Shown here: positions 51,016 through 60,498 of the stretch, in pieces
How the letters are laid out: the number at the start of each line of letters is the position of its first letter
Position numbering within the stretch: the first letter of the stretch is position 1
NCBI GenBank assembly: GCA_934667475.1
Contig: CAKUMB010000001.1
Coordinates: 248,001 to 312,000, forward strand
From: an uncultured Muribaculaceae bacterium
Lineage (GTDB): Bacteria > Bacteroidota > Bacteroidia > Bacteroidales > Muribaculaceae
Direction: 5' to 3'
Length of the DNA stretch: 64,000 bases
Made by a program: the position numbers and the translations under genes
Notes under the pieces: generated by a model
Database searches by the model: none
What the model was told of the DNA's origin: nothing
What the model saw: the letters and a program-made list of their open reading frames with translations, nothing else

Positions 51016-51498
51016 ATGAAATTAAACAGAATTATTCCATTGGTTGTTGCAGGGGTGCTGCTGATCTTGGCGCAGTCGTGCAAAGACAAGGTAGCATATT
51101 ATAATAAAATCTACAAATCGTACAGGAATTATGCCGATTATCCAATCAGGATTTATGAGACAGAATACCCCGACACCTTAATATCCCGGCATCCGCTTGA
51201 GTCGTATGTAATAAAGCCTGGCTATGCTCTGGATGGGCGCGTTGGGCATTTCTCAGGGCTTTATGTGGATGTGGTGAGCTTGATAATAATGAATTCCGAC
51301 ACGGTAGACCGCTATGGGCTGAAAACGATATCGCTGCAAAACAGGTACATCTGCAGGTATGACATAGACAATGAGGCTTATAAGAAACTGCCGAATTCTT
51401 CGGCCAATACCAAGGTGGTGCGTTACCCGCCAACGCAGGAGATGGTTGATGCGGGAGTCCGCGTAATTTACCCTGACGGGCGCGTGTGGCTGAAGTGA
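51016..51498 (+). CDS. small lipoprotein downstream of the RHS gene, copy 2
   Basis: A 160-residue lipoprotein starting MKLNRIIPLVVAGVLLILAQ with lipobox LAQSC. The middle (YADYPIRIYETEYPDTLISR, SDTVDRYGLKTISLQNRYIC) shares a layout with copy 1, and the terminal YPPTQEMVDAGVRVIYPDGR then VWLK matches it at 23 of 24 residues. It lies 28 bases behind copy 1. It is likely a diverged duplicate that keeps a functional C-terminal motif. A role as immunity protein or as receptor partner for the RHS product is an inference. Confidence 0.72.
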   Translation: MKLNRIIPLVVAGVLLILAQSCKDKVAYYNKIYKSYRNYADYPIRIYETEYPDTLISRHPLESYVIKPGYALDGRVGHFSGLYVDVVSLIIMNSDTVDRYGLKTISLQNRYICRYDIDNEAYKKLPNSSANTKVVRYPPTQEMVDAGVRVIYPDGRVWLK

Positions 51499-51613
51499 TG
51501 CAATTTTTGGTGGGGGCGGCTCGTTAGTAATGTGGTGGCACGATGTTTGCATTTGCTATGGTTGTATGCAATCATCACGCTATGTTTAATTCATAAAAAA
51601 AGAGACAGGCCGT

Positions 51614-51955
51614 ATGCTCACAATATTGTTTTTTGCCTTTGTGGCGATAATCCTCTATCCGCTGGTGCGCGTCATGTTTAGGCTGCACCGCATTAAGCGC
51701 GACTTCAGCCGCGCCTTTGAATCGGGGCGTCAGGCCGGGGGCGGCTATGAAACCAGCCAGGCTGGCGAGCGCGACCCATACACGGGCCGCCGCAAGGTGT
51801 ATGGCAGCGATGAGGGCGAGTATGTCGACTTTGAGGAGGTGACAGCTGCCGAGGCCACTACAGCCGAGGCCACAGCTGCCAGAGGCAAGACCGCAGCGGC
51901 CGGCGACTACCGCGAGAGCCAGGTGGTGGATGCCGAGTTTGAGGAAATCGGTTAG
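51614..51955 (+). CDS. DUF4834 family single-pass membrane protein
   Basis: A 113-residue protein. One N-terminal helix ([20 protein letters not shown]) is followed by a cytoplasmic part with [15 protein letters not shown] and the acidic conserved patch [14 protein letters not shown] near the end, the pattern of DUF4834. An Ala/Thr/Glu-rich stretch ([20 protein letters not shown]) looks like a linker that varies between species. GC is back at the level of the main chromosome. It ends 116 bases before mutS. No function is established for the family. Confidence 0.8.
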   Translation: MLTILFFAFVAIILYPLVRVMFRLHRIKRDFSRAFESGRQAGGGYETSQAGERDPYTGRRKVYGSDEGEYVDFEEVTAAEATTAEATAARGKTAAAGDYRESQVVDAEFEEIG

Positions 51956-52007
51956 CGCCACAGCGGCTGCGGGTAGCAGCCCGGGCGGTGAATTGGGTGC
52001 GGCCTTT

Positions 52008-52039
52008 TTTGCCAGTGCTCTTAAATTGCCGTATCTTTG
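52008..52039 (+). promoter_or_regulatory. promoter of mutS
   Basis: TTTG at 52008-52011, 20 bases, TATCTTTG at 52032-52039, 32 bases before the ATG. Confidence 0.85.
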
Positions 52040-52071
52040 CCACAGAAAACAATCAAGACACATACACTATA

Positions 52072-54687
52072 ATGGCAAAGGATATAGTTCAAACCCCGAT
52101 GATGAAGCAGTTTTTGGCCATGAAGGCCAAGCACCCCGATGCGGTGCTGCTGTTCAGGGTGGGAGACTTCTATGAAACGTATTCCGAAGATGCCATAACA
52201 GCATCGGAGATTCTGGGCATCACTCTCACGCGGCGCGCCAACGGCGCCGCCAAGAGCATCGAGATGGCCGGGTTTCCGCATCACGCCCTCGACACCTATC
52301 TGCCAAAGCTGGTGCGCGCTGGCAAGCGCGTGGCCATCTGCGACCAGCTTGAAGACCCTAAGCTCACCAAAAAGCTGGTGAAGCGCGGCATCACCGAGCT
52401 TGTGACGCCCGGCGTGGTGGTGGGCGGCAACATTCTTGACCGCAAGGAAAACAACTGGCTGGCCGCCGTGCACTTTGGCAAAAAGGAGTGCGGCGTGTCG
52501 TTTCTTGATATAAGCACGGGCGAATTCCTCACCTCGGAGGGCGATGTGGCCTATGTTGACAAGTTGCTGGCCAACTTTGCGCCCAAGGAGGTGCTGGTTG
52601 AGCGCGGCCTGCGGCGCAAGTTCGACGACACCTTCAGCGCGCGCTACCTTACCTTTGAACTCGACGACTGGGTGTTCAGCGAGGAGTCGGCCACCGAGCG
52701 GCTGCTGAAGCACTTCGAGACCAAAACACTGAAAGGCTTCGGCGTGGCGGGCATGACCAGCGCCATAATTGCGTCGGGCGCCGTGCTGCACTATCTCGAC
52801 GCCACCCAGCACACCCACATCAAGCACATCACCACGCTGGCACGTATCGAGGCCGAGCGTTTTGTGCGCCTCGACAAGTTCACCGTGCGCAACCTCGAGC
52901 TGGTGGCGCCGATGGCCGACGAGGGCAAGAGCCTGCTGAGCGTGCTCGACCGCACGCTCTCGCCCATGGGGGCGCGCATGATGCACCGCTGGCTGCTGTT
53001 CCCGCTGAAGGATGTGAAGCAAATCAACCGCCGCCTCGATGTGGTGGAGCACTTCTTCAAGCACCCCGACGACCGCGAACTGCTGAAAGAGCAACTCGAG
53101 CTGATAGGCGACATCGAACGCCTGATATCGAAGGTGGCCGTCAACCGCATCACTCCGCGCGAGCTGGTGCAGCTCAAGTCGGCCCTGCAGGCCATCGAGC
53201 CCATAAAGCAGATGTGCGTGCAAAGCGGCAATGAGGTGCTGCGCAACCTGGGCGCGCAGTTGAATCCGTGCCCCATAATCCGCGACCGCATCGATAGCGA
53301 AATCAATCCCGACGCGCCCAACCAGGTGAACCGCGGCAACGTGATTAACCGCGGCGTGGACTCGCAGCTCGATGACCTGCGCGACATATCGGTGTCGAGC
53401 AAGGACTACCTGATGCAGCTGCAGCGGCGCGAGAGCGAGGCCACTGGCATCCCAAGCCTGAAGATTGCCTACAACAATGTGTTTGGATACTACATAGAGG
53501 TGCGCAACACCCACAAGGACAAGGTGCCCGAGGGCTGGATTCGCAAGCAGACGCTTGTCAACGCCGAGCGCTATGTGACGCAGGAGTTGAAGGAGTATGA
53601 GGAAAAAATACTCGGCGCCGAAGAGAAGATACTCATCATTGAGCAGCGGCTGTTCACCGAGCTGGTGGCCGCTGTGGCCGACTACATACCCGCCATTCAG
53701 CTCGACAGCAGCCTCATTGCGCGGCTCGACTGCCTGTGTGCCTTCACGCGGGTGTCGCTCGACAACCGGTATAACCGCCCCGAAATCAACGAGGGACTTG
53801 ACATCGACATCACCGAGGGCCGGCATCCTGTGATAGAGCGGCAGCTGCCGCCGGGCGAGGTGTATGTGCTCAACAGCATCCACCTGGGCAACGACGGCCA
53901 GCAGATAATGATAATCACCGGCCCCAACATGGCCGGCAAGTCGGCCCTGCTGAGGCAGACCGCCCTCATCGTGCTCATGGCGCAGGTGGGCTGCTTCGTG
54001 CCCGCCGAGGCTGCCAAAATAGGCATCGTCGACAAAATCTTCACACGCGTGGGAGCCAGCGACAACATCTCGCTTGGCGAGTCCACATTCATGGTCGAGA
54101 TGACCGAGGCCGCCTCCATCCTCAACAACCTGAGCCAGCGCAGCCTGGTGCTGTTCGACGAGCTGGGCCGCGGCACCAGCACCTACGACGGCATATCCAT
54201 AGCCTGGTCGATAGTGGAATACATCCATGAGTCGCCCACAAGGGCCAAGACCCTCTTTGCCACCCACTACCACGAGCTCAATGAAATGGAGAAGTCGTTT
54301 AAGCGCATACGCAACTACAATGTGAGCGTGAAGGAGATTGACGGCAAAGTGGTGTTTGTGCGCAAACTGGTGAAGGGTGGCAGCGAGCACAGCTTCGGCA
54401 TTCACGTGGCCCGCATAGCAGGCATGCCCAAGGCCATAACTAGCCGCGCCGACCAAGTGCTGAAACAGCTGGAGGCCAACAACCGCAACGACGGCGTCGC
54501 GGCGGCAGGCAATGGCCTGGCTTCGGCAGGCAGCGGCGTGCAGCTGTCGTTCTTCCAGCTCGATGACCCTGTGCTGTGCCAGATTCGCGACGAGATACTG
54601 CACACCGACATCAACAACCTCACCCCCATGGAGGCCCTTAACAAGCTCAACGACATCAAGGGCATCATCACGGGCAAAAAGGATTGA
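52072..54687 (+). CDS. mutS: DNA mismatch repair protein MutS
   Basis: An 871-residue ATPase that recognises base mismatches. The mismatch wedge F33-Y-E35 is in [13 protein letters not shown]. The ABC-type ATPase has Walker [15 protein letters not shown], the signature [11 protein letters not shown], Walker [17 protein letters not shown] and the switch His in LFATHYHEL. The C-terminus has the helix-turn-helix dimer region ([20 protein letters not shown]) and a final tail. The ATG at 52072 is chosen because it follows the promoter and opens the MutS N-terminal domain; an upstream start would lie inside the promoter. Confidence 0.97.
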   Translation: MAKDIVQTPMMKQFLAMKAKHPDAVLLFRVGDFYETYSEDAITASEILGITLTRRANGAAKSIEMAGFPHHALDTYLPKLVRAGKRVAICDQLEDPKLTKKLVKRGITELVTPGVVVGGNILDRKENNWLAAVHFGKKECGVSFLDISTGEFLTSEGDVAYVDKLLANFAPKEVLVERGLRRKFDDTFSARYLTFELDDWVFSEESATERLLKHFETKTLKGFGVAGMTSAIIASGAVLHYLDATQHTHIKHITTLARIEAERFVRLDKFTVRNLELVAPMADEGKSLLSVLDRTLSPMGARMMHRWLLFPLKDVKQINRRLDVVEHFFKHPDDRELLKEQLELIGDIERLISKVAVNRITPRELVQLKSALQAIEPIKQMCVQSGNEVLRNLGAQLNPCPIIRDRIDSEINPDAPNQVNRGNVINRGVDSQLDDLRDISVSSKDYLMQLQRRESEATGIPSLKIAYNNVFGYYIEVRNTHKDKVPEGWIRKQTLVNAERYVTQELKEYEEKILGAEEKILIIEQRLFTELVAAVADYIPAIQLDSSLIARLDCLCAFTRVSLDNRYNRPEINEGLDIDITEGRHPVIERQLPPGEVYVLNSIHLGNDGQQIMIITGPNMAGKSALLRQTALIVLMAQVGCFVPAEAAKIGIVDKIFTRVGASDNISLGESTFMVEMTEAASILNNLSQRSLVLFDELGRGTSTYDGISIAWSIVEYIHESPTRAKTLFATHYHELNEMEKSFKRIRNYNVSVKEIDGKVVFVRKLVKGGSEHSFGIHVARIAGMPKAITSRADQVLKQLEANNRNDGVAAAGNGLASAGSGVQLSFFQLDDPVLCQIRDEILHTDINNLTPMEALNKLNDIKGIITGKKD

Positions 54688-54718
54688 TAAAATCAATACA
54701 CACATCACATCATCATCT

Positions 54719-55960
54719 ATGGAAAGAAAAGACTTTGAGATAATGGCCCCTGTGGGCTCGTGGGAGTCGCTCACCGCAGCGTGGCAGGGCGGCGCCGACG
54801 CCATATATTTCGGCATCGAGGGCCTTAACATGCGCTCGCGCTCGAGTGTTAACTTCTCGCTCGACGACTTGCGCACCATAGCCGCCTGGTGCCACGAGCG
54901 GGGGCTGAAAAGCTACCTCACCGTCAACACCATCATCTATGAGGAAGACATCGACTATATGCACCAAATAGTGGGCGCGGCCCGCGACGCTGGCATCAGC
55001 GCCATCATTGCCAGCGACATGGCCACCATACTCTATGCACGCAGCATAGGCGTGGAGGTGCACATCTCCACCCAGGTGAACGTGAGCAACAGCGAGGCCA
55101 TGCGCCACTATGCCCAGTGGGCCGACGTGATGGTGCTGGCACGCGAGCTCAACATGAGCCAGGTGGCCGCCATCCACAAGGTGATAGAGCGCGACGGCGT
55201 GTGCGGCCCCCACGGCCGGCCCGTGCGCATCGAAATGTTTTGCCACGGTGCACTGTGCATGGCCGTGAGCGGCAAGTGCTACCTGAGCCTGCACGAAACC
55301 GGCGCCAGCGCCAACCGCGGCGCGTGCCGGCAGATATGCCGCCGCAGCTATCTGGTCACCGACCGCGACACAGGCGACGAACTGGCCATCGACAACAAAT
55401 ACATAATGTCGCCCAAAGACCTCAAGACCATCCATTTCATGAACAAGATGATTGATGCAGGTGTGCGTGTGTTCAAAATCGAAGGCCGCGCCCGCGGCCC
55501 CGAATATGTGCGCACCGTGGTCAGCTGCTATAACGAGGCCATCAACAGCATCATCGACGGCACCTACAGCGACGAGAAGATAGCTGACTGGAACACACGG
55601 CTGGCCTCGGTGTTCAACCGCGGCTTCTGGAACGGATACTATCTGGGGCAGCGCTTGGGCGAATGGACGTCGAAATACGGCTCCAGCGCCACCCATACCA
55701 AAGTGTATGCCGCCAAAGGCGTGCGCTATTTCACCAAGCTTGGCGTGGCCGAATTTCTGATGGAGGCTGGCGAGCTGCACGTGGGCGACGACATCTACAT
55801 CACAGGCCCCACCACCGGCGCCGTGCCCATGAAGGTAGAAGAGATACGCGTCGACCTCAAACCAGTGGACAAAGCCGTGAAGGGCGACCACTTCTCGATA
55901 AAGACCGACGTGAAAATCCGCCCCAGCGACCGCCTCTTCATCTGGCAGCCCAAGCCCTAA
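54719..55960 (+). CDS. U32 family peptidase / tRNA hydroxylation-type protein
   Basis: A 413-residue protein. The U32 signature EMFCHGALCMAVSGKCYLS matches its pattern E-x-F-x2-G-[SA]-x-C-x4-G-x-C-x-x-S. Conserved blocks include APVGSWESLTAAWQGGADAI, EVHISTQVNVSN and CRQICRRSYLV, whose cysteines may bind a metal or iron-sulfur centre. The C-terminal beta domain ends DRLFIWQPKP. Family members TrhP/YegQ take part in hydroxylation of tRNA wobble uridine; others are annotated as collagenase-like. The window also encodes a TrmR-like methyltransferase (5575), so a tRNA role fits. 31 bases after mutS. Confidence 0.88.
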   Translation: MERKDFEIMAPVGSWESLTAAWQGGADAIYFGIEGLNMRSRSSVNFSLDDLRTIAAWCHERGLKSYLTVNTIIYEEDIDYMHQIVGAARDAGISAIIASDMATILYARSIGVEVHISTQVNVSNSEAMRHYAQWADVMVLARELNMSQVAAIHKVIERDGVCGPHGRPVRIEMFCHGALCMAVSGKCYLSLHETGASANRGACRQICRRSYLVTDRDTGDELAIDNKYIMSPKDLKTIHFMNKMIDAGVRVFKIEGRARGPEYVRTVVSCYNEAINSIIDGTYSDEKIADWNTRLASVFNRGFWNGYYLGQRLGEWTSKYGSSATHTKVYAAKGVRYFTKLGVAEFLMEAGELHVGDDIYITGPTTGAVPMKVEEIRVDLKPVDKAVKGDHFSIKTDVKIRPSDRLFIWQPKP

Positions 55961-55979
55961 TCCCCAATGCATAAAATCA

Positions 55980-56024
55980 CGCGCGGCGCGGATGGCACTC
56001 TGGAAGTGCTGCCCGCGCCGCGCG
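55980..56024. terminator. GC-rich hairpin between converging genes
   Basis: CGCGCGGCGCGG and CCGCGCCGCGCG are perfect 12-bp arms with a 21-base loop, between the U32 gene (plus) and recA (minus). A clear T-run is lacking. Confidence 0.65.
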
Positions 56025-56050
56025 ACTTTATGGTTGGGTTATGAATGAGT

Positions 56051-57139
56051 CTATGCCTGCTCGCCTTCGGGGGTCTCGCCCTTCATGGCGGCCATTATCT
56101 TGCTCTCAAGCTCTTCGGCCAGTTCTGGGTTGTCGGCCACTATCTGCTTGGCGGCATCGCGTCCCTGGCCGAGTTTGGTGCCTTCGTAGCTGAACCACGA
56201 TCCGCTCTTCTTGACTATGCCAAACTGCACACCCAGGTCGATGATTTCGCCCACTTTGCTTATGCCCTTGCCAAACAGTATTTCGAATTCTGCTTTGCGG
56301 AATGGGGGAGCCACTTTGTTTTTCACCACCTTCACGCGCGTCAGGTTGCCAATCACGTTCTCGCCGTCTTTGAGCTGGCCCAGGCGGCGAATGTCGATGC
56401 GCACCGATGCGTAGAACTTTAGGGCGTTGCCACCGGTGGTGGTCTCGGGGTTGCCAAACATCACGCCCAGCTTTTCACGCAGCTGGTTGATGAATATGCA
56501 GGTGGTGTTGGTCTTGCTGATGGTGGCGGTGAGCTTGCGCAGCGCCTGCGACATGAGTCGGGCCTGCAGACCCATTTTGCTCTCGCCCATCTCGCCTTCG
56601 ATTTCGGCCTTGGGGGTGAGTGCTGCCACCGAGTCGATCACTATGATGTCGATGGCGCTTGAGCGTATCAGCTGGTCGGCTATCTCAAGGGCCTGCTCGC
56701 CGTTGTCGGGCTGCGAAATCCACAGGTTGTTCACGTCCACGCCCAGGCTCTCGGCATAGAAGCGGTCGAAGGCGTGCTCGGCGTCGATGATGGCGGCTAT
56801 TCCGCCCATTTTCTGCGCCTCGGCAATGGCGTGGATGGCCAGAGTGGTCTTACCCGACGACTCGGGGCCGTAGATTTCCACGATGCGGCCGCGGGGGTAT
56901 CCGCCCACGCCCAGGGCATAGTTGAGGCCGATTGAGCCGGTGGGTATCACCTCGATGTTTTCGATGTGGTCATCGCCAAGCTTCATAATCGAGCCGCGGC
57001 CGTAGGTCTTGTCGATTTTGTCCATGGCCACTTGTAGGGCTTTGAGCTTTTCGGGCGATACGGCCTTGCGCGCGGGCTGGGTCTCGGCGTCGGCTGGCTG
57101 TGCGTCGAAATCCAGTTCGTTGGTGTCTTTTTCTTTCAT
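56051..57139 (-). CDS. recA: recombinase A
   Basis: A 362-residue recombinase. Walker A GPESSGKT in [20 protein letters not shown], the Walker B strand [20 protein letters not shown], then [36 protein letters not shown] and a C-terminal acidic tail. The N-terminus has an extra polar stretch ([20 protein letters not shown]) compared with E. coli RecA, as is usual in Bacteroidales. The ATG at 57139 follows the promoter; upstream in-frame codons would lie in the leader. It drives DNA repair and may trigger the S24 regulator at 27888, which is an inference. Confidence 0.97.
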   Translation of the reverse strand: MKEKDTNELDFDAQPADAETQPARKAVSPEKLKALQVAMDKIDKTYGRGSIMKLGDDHIENIEVIPTGSIGLNYALGVGGYPRGRIVEIYGPESSGKTTLAIHAIAEAQKMGGIAAIIDAEHAFDRFYAESLGVDVNNLWISQPDNGEQALEIADQLIRSSAIDIIVIDSVAALTPKAEIEGEMGESKMGLQARLMSQALRKLTATISKTNTTCIFINQLREKLGVMFGNPETTTGGNALKFYASVRIDIRRLGQLKDGENVIGNLTRVKVVKNKVAPPFRKAEFEILFGKGISKVGEIIDLGVQFGIVKKSGSWFSYEGTKLGQGRDAAKQIVADNPELAEELESKIMAAMKGETPEGEQA

Positions 57140-57211
57140 AATTCTATCTTTTTTATTATTGTTCAGTTTTTGTTGTTGTGGTTGGGTGTTGCGCACACTT
57201 TGCAACCATTG

Positions 57212-57219
57212 CAAAAATA
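57212..57219 (-). promoter_or_regulatory. -7 element of recA
   Basis: On the minus strand TATTTTTG, a TAnnTTTG match, 72 bases before the recA ATG. Confidence 0.6.
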
Positions 57220-57398
57220 GTCAAAATAGTGCGTTATCTCAACTTTTATGCTGCAAAATTATCGGTGTGCTGGGCATGAGTGTTGCCCACTGCGCTAAAA
57301 TGCGGTTAAAACTCATTGTTGCTGCACCGTTGGTCGTTGAAATGGCGCGGTTTGTCGAGTTTGGCTTGCTACAAGTGTCCGGTATAGCGCTTTTTTTG

Positions 57399-57406
57399 TA
57401 ATTTTG
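57399..57406 (+). promoter_or_regulatory. -7 element of the DUF4923 gene
   Basis: TAATTTTG, 57 bases before the start codon. A T-run sits directly before it; no clear -33 element. Confidence 0.6.
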
Positions 57407-57463
57407 CCGCGCGAATAAAAACGAGTTGCGACAATAGTAGAACATAATTATAGCATAACACGA

Positions 57464-58132
57464 ATGATGAAGAAATCATTAATTGTAATGGCTGCGGCTG
57501 TGGCTGTGGCCACAAGCAGCTGCGGCTCGCTGGCCGGTGCGTCGGCCGGCAGCGGCACATCAACGTCAACTTCAACCGGGTCGAGCGTGCTGGGTGGCAT
57601 CTTGGGCAGCATTGCCAACAAGAACACTGCCGGCGAGCTGCTTAACATGGTGATTGGCGGAGTGAAAGTGGAGAAGAGCCAGCTGGTGGGCACTTGGCAC
57701 TACAGTGCGCCCGGCTGCGCATTCACCAGCGAGAAGCTGCTGGCCAAGGCTGGTGGCGCTGTGGCCGCCGCCAAGGTCAAGGAGCAGCTCGAGACGTATT
57801 ACAACCGCGCCGGCATCAGCAGTTCGAACACCTATTTCACTTTTACCGACGACAACAAGTTTAGCGCAAAGGTCAACAACATTCCGCTCAGCGGCACCTA
57901 CACCTACGATGCGTCGACGAGCGAGATTAAGCTTAAAACCCTGCTGCTTAGCTCTACGGGCCATGTGACCCGCACCACCAGCGGCATCGGCCTTATGTTT
58001 GAGTCGAAGAAGCTGCTCACGCTGCTGCAGACGGCCACCAAGCTATCGGGCAATTCCAAGATTGAGGCCGTGGGCGACATCGCATCTAACTACGACGGCA
58101 TACGCTTGGGCCTTGAAATGAAGAAACAGTAA
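57464..58132 (+). CDS. DUF4923 family lipoprotein
   Basis: A 222-residue lipoprotein. The lipobox is ATSSC within MKKSLIVMAAAVAVATSSCG. A Ser/Thr/Gly linker (GTSTSTSTGSSVLGGILGSI) leads to the DUF4923 body: VKVEKSQLVGTWHYSAPGCA, FTSEKLLAKAGGAV, FTFTDDNKFSAKVNNIPLSG and the end RLGLEMKKQ. The family is confined to Bacteroidetes and resembles lipocalin-like beta structures (GTWxY start). Function unknown; it is probably anchored in the outer membrane. The start may be either of two adjacent ATGs (57464 or 57467). Confidence 0.85.
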   Translation: MMKKSLIVMAAAVAVATSSCGSLAGASAGSGTSTSTSTGSSVLGGILGSIANKNTAGELLNMVIGGVKVEKSQLVGTWHYSAPGCAFTSEKLLAKAGGAVAAAKVKEQLETYYNRAGISSSNTYFTFTDDNKFSAKVNNIPLSGTYTYDASTSEIKLKTLLLSSTGHVTRTTSGIGLMFESKKLLTLLQTATKLSGNSKIEAVGDIASNYDGIRLGLEMKKQ

Positions 58133-58163
58133 TCCACCGCTTAAATAGTAGCCAAATATTAAT

Positions 58164-58214
58164 AATCGGCAAAGGGGAAAACGCATTTTGATTCCCGCCT
58201 TTGCCGATTTTTTT
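58164..58214 (+). terminator. terminator of the DUF4923 gene
   Basis: AATCGGCAAAGG and CCTTTGCCGATT form perfect 12-bp arms around a 22-base loop, followed by a T-run. It may also end upp on the other strand. Confidence 0.85.
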
Positions 58215-58249
58215 CGTTTGACCTCTATTGCTCTTACAATAGGTGGTGG

Positions 58250-58903
58250 CTATTCCTTTTCGCCATACAGCAGGTCGCCGGCATCGCCGAGGCCGGGAAT
58301 AATGTAGCTGTGCTCGTTCAGCTCGTGGTCGATGTCGCACGTCCACAGTGTGATGCGGTCGCCGGGCAGACGCTTTTTGATGTATTCAATGGCCTGGTCG
58401 GTGGCTATGATGCTGGCCAGGTGCACGTGGCGCGGGTGCCCCTTGGTCATCAGCGCCTGGAAGGCGAGCTCCATCGACGAGCCGGTGGCGAGCATCGGGT
58501 CGACTATGAGCAGCGTCTTGTCGTCGATGCGCGGGCAGGCAATGTACTCGATGTGCACGTTGAATTCGTTTTTGCCCGAATATTTGCGGTAGGCGCTCAC
58601 AAATCCGTTTTCGGCTTGGTCGAAGAAGCTGAGGAAGCCTTCGTGAAACGGCAGCCCGGCGCGCAGAATGGTCGACAACACCAGCTTGTCGGCAATCACG
58701 TTGGTCTTGGCAATGCCCAGCGGGGTTTCGGTGTCGATGGTCTGGTAGTTGAGGCGCTTAGAAATTTCGTAGGCCATGATTTGGCCCAGACGCTGCACAT
58801 TGGCACGGAAGCGCAGCCGCTCTTGTTGCAGGTTTTTGTCGCGCAGTTCGCTCATGAACTGCCCCACAAGCGAGTTTTGGTCGCATAGGTTTATTATTTC
58901 CAT
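58250..58903 (-). CDS. upp: uracil phosphoribosyltransferase
   Basis: A 217-residue pyrimidine salvage enzyme that joins uracil and PRPP to give UMP. The PRPP loop is LLIVDPMLATGSSMELAF, LSTILRAGLPFHEGFL is the family's second block, and the uracil loop is in DHELNEHSYIIPGLGDAGDLLYG. Last gene of the operon SDR, HAD, ribF, upp, with a 9-base gap after ribF. Confidence 0.94.
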   Translation of the reverse strand: MEIINLCDQNSLVGQFMSELRDKNLQQERLRFRANVQRLGQIMAYEISKRLNYQTIDTETPLGIAKTNVIADKLVLSTILRAGLPFHEGFLSFFDQAENGFVSAYRKYSGKNEFNVHIEYIACPRIDDKTLLIVDPMLATGSSMELAFQALMTKGHPRHVHLASIIATDQAIEYIKKRLPGDRITLWTCDIDHELNEHSYIIPGLGDAGDLLYGEKE

Positions 58904-58912
58904 AGCAGTGTT

Positions 58913-59872
58913 TTATAGTGAGTTTTGTGAATTGTTGTCATCGTTGTTGTTCAGCAGCTGGCGCGAGGTGTCGCGGTCGGTGGCCAGCTGGCGCTTAAGT
59001 TCGTCGATAGACCCGAGTTTGAATTCCAGCCGCAGGAATCGCACAAATTCCACCTCAATCGGCTCGCCATATATGTCGGCGTCGAAGTCGAATATGTTGG
59101 CCTCAACGCTCAGCTGCGGCCCATTGGACAGGGTGGGGCGCACGCCCACGTTCACCATGCCCTGCCACAGCCTGCCCAGCACCCTAACGCGCACCGCATA
59201 GGCACCATTGTGGGGCAGAATCACCTCGGGGTCGATGTTGCCAAGGTTGGCGGTGGGGAAGCCTATTTTATGGCCGTTGCGGAAGCCGTGCACCACGGTG
59301 CCGCTCACAGTGTAGGGGTGGCCCAGGCAGCGGCCGGCGTCGTCGACCTTGCCGCTGGCAATGAGGCGGCGGATTATCGACGAGCTCACAGGCGCGTATT
59401 CGCCGAGATATTCAGGGGCTTTAATCACCTGCACGCCCACGCGGCGGCCGTTGGCCGTGTAGTCGGCAAACGTCTCGCTGCGGTTGTGTCCGAAGTGGTG
59501 GTTGTAGCCCACCATCAGCTGCTTCACCCCGAAGGAGTCGCGCAGCAGTTGCATAAACTCAGTAGAGTCGTGGAGCGACAGCTGCACCGTGAAGTCGAGC
59601 AAAATCACGTAGTCGATGCCGAAACGTCCGATTTCATCGATTCTTTTCCGTAGCGGCATTATCAGTTTCAGCGGCTCACCACTTTTGCCCAACACATTTT
59701 GCGGATGCTCGCGAAAAGTGACTACGGCTGTTTTCAGCCCCGCATTTTGCGCTTCGGTCTTGAGTGCTTGCAGCAGCGTGGCATGGCCTCGGTGCACGCC
59801 GTCGAACATGCCTATGGTGGCTGCCAGCCCCACACCGTGCAGTGTGGTCCCCTGCTTAATGACCTGCGTCAT
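58913..59872 (-). CDS. ribF: bifunctional riboflavin kinase/FAD synthetase
   Basis: A 319-residue enzyme that makes FMN and then FAD. The N-terminal adenylyltransferase has GMFDGVHRGH (21-30) and the SSSIIRRLIASGKVDDA block. The kinase domain has GHKIGFPTANL (Arg replaced by Lys in the usual GRxxGFPTANL) and NGAYAVRVRV. The start codon overlaps the stop of the HAD gene (ATGA), so the two are probably co-translated. No FMN riboswitch is seen. Confidence 0.94.
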   Translation of the reverse strand: MTQVIKQGTTLHGVGLAATIGMFDGVHRGHATLLQALKTEAQNAGLKTAVVTFREHPQNVLGKSGEPLKLIMPLRKRIDEIGRFGIDYVILLDFTVQLSLHDSTEFMQLLRDSFGVKQLMVGYNHHFGHNRSETFADYTANGRRVGVQVIKAPEYLGEYAPVSSSIIRRLIASGKVDDAGRCLGHPYTVSGTVVHGFRNGHKIGFPTANLGNIDPEVILPHNGAYAVRVRVLGRLWQGMVNVGVRPTLSNGPQLSVEANIFDFDADIYGEPIEVEFVRFLRLEFKLGSIDELKRQLATDRDTSRQLLNNNDDNNSQNSL

Positions 59873-60498
59873 AGTCCCAATCGGTTAATGGTTTGCATAA
59901 ACTCGGTGCCTGCTTCCACCAGTTCGGCATTGAAGCCGAGGGCGCGGGCAGCGTCCACATTGGCCTGCCCGTCGTCGAAAAACATGGTTTCCTCGGGCCT
60001 GATGCCCATTGTGGCCACGGCGTAATCGAATATTTTCTTGTCGGGCTTGCAGGCCTTGGCTTCAAACGAAGTGGTGATTCCATCGAAGTAATCGGCCATT
60101 TCCAGCCCCTCGGCGCGAAACAGCTGTGCTATGCGGTTGTGAAACATTATGGGGTTGGTGTTCGACAGCACATACACCCCATAGCGCTTGCGCAGCTGAC
60201 GCAGGGCTTGCAGCCGCTGCACCGGCAGGCCTGTGATGAAGGCGTTGAGGGCGCCGTCGATTTCCTCATTGGTCACGTGGCGGCTGAAGTGGCGGCGCAT
60301 TTCGTCGTGGAATTCGTCGGCGCTTATGGCGCCACTTTCGAGGCTGCCAAACGCACTCGTCTGTGCATAGAGGCCAATCATGTCGTCGGCGTCGCGCATG
60401 CCCAGCTGCTTGAGCCGCGACACGCACTGCTCGCGCTCGATGCTTATCACCACGCCGCCCAGGTCGAACAGCAGGTTTTTAATCTTGCCAGTCATCAT
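59869..60498 (-). CDS. HAD-like hydrolase (YihX type)
   Basis: A 209-residue phosphatase of the HAD superfamily with an alpha-helical cap. Motif I reads LLFDLGGVV, giving the single-Asp form (D-L-G) of the YihX subgroup. Motif II is VYVLSNTNP, the Lys is in AKACKPDKKIFDYA, and motif IV is MFFDDGQANVDAA. The substrate is unknown; YihX acts on glucose 1-phosphate. It overlaps both neighbours (SDR stop and ribF start) by four bases, so its product may be tied to flavin synthesis, for example as one of the unassigned riboflavin-pathway phosphatases. That is inference. The first of two adjacent ATGs (60498) is used. Confidence 0.85.
   Translation of the reverse strand: MMTGKIKNLLFDLGGVVISIEREQCVSRLKQLGMRDADDMIGLYAQTSAFGSLESGAISADEFHDEMRRHFSRHVTNEEIDGALNAFITGLPVQRLQALRQLRKRYGVYVLSNTNPIMFHNRIAQLFRAEGLEMADYFDGITTSFEAKACKPDKKIFDYAVATMGIRPEETMFFDDGQANVDAARALGFNAELVEAGTEFMQTINRLGL

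Larger units (their letters stand above)
57140..57463. other. divergent promoter region between recA and the DUF4923 gene
   Basis: 324 bases with no gene-like frame. They hold the recA promoter box on the minus strand (57212-57219) and the DUF4923 promoter box on the plus strand (57399-57406). I looked for an inverted-repeat SOS box near recA and saw no convincing one. Confidence 0.6.

Noticed and set aside
52021..54879. Antisense open frame of about 952 codons opposite mutS
   Set aside because: Same composition artefact; mutS motifs on the plus strand are complete.
57140..57463. SOS box in front of recA
   Set aside because: No convincing inverted-repeat operator near the promoter box; only the general promoter elements are visible.
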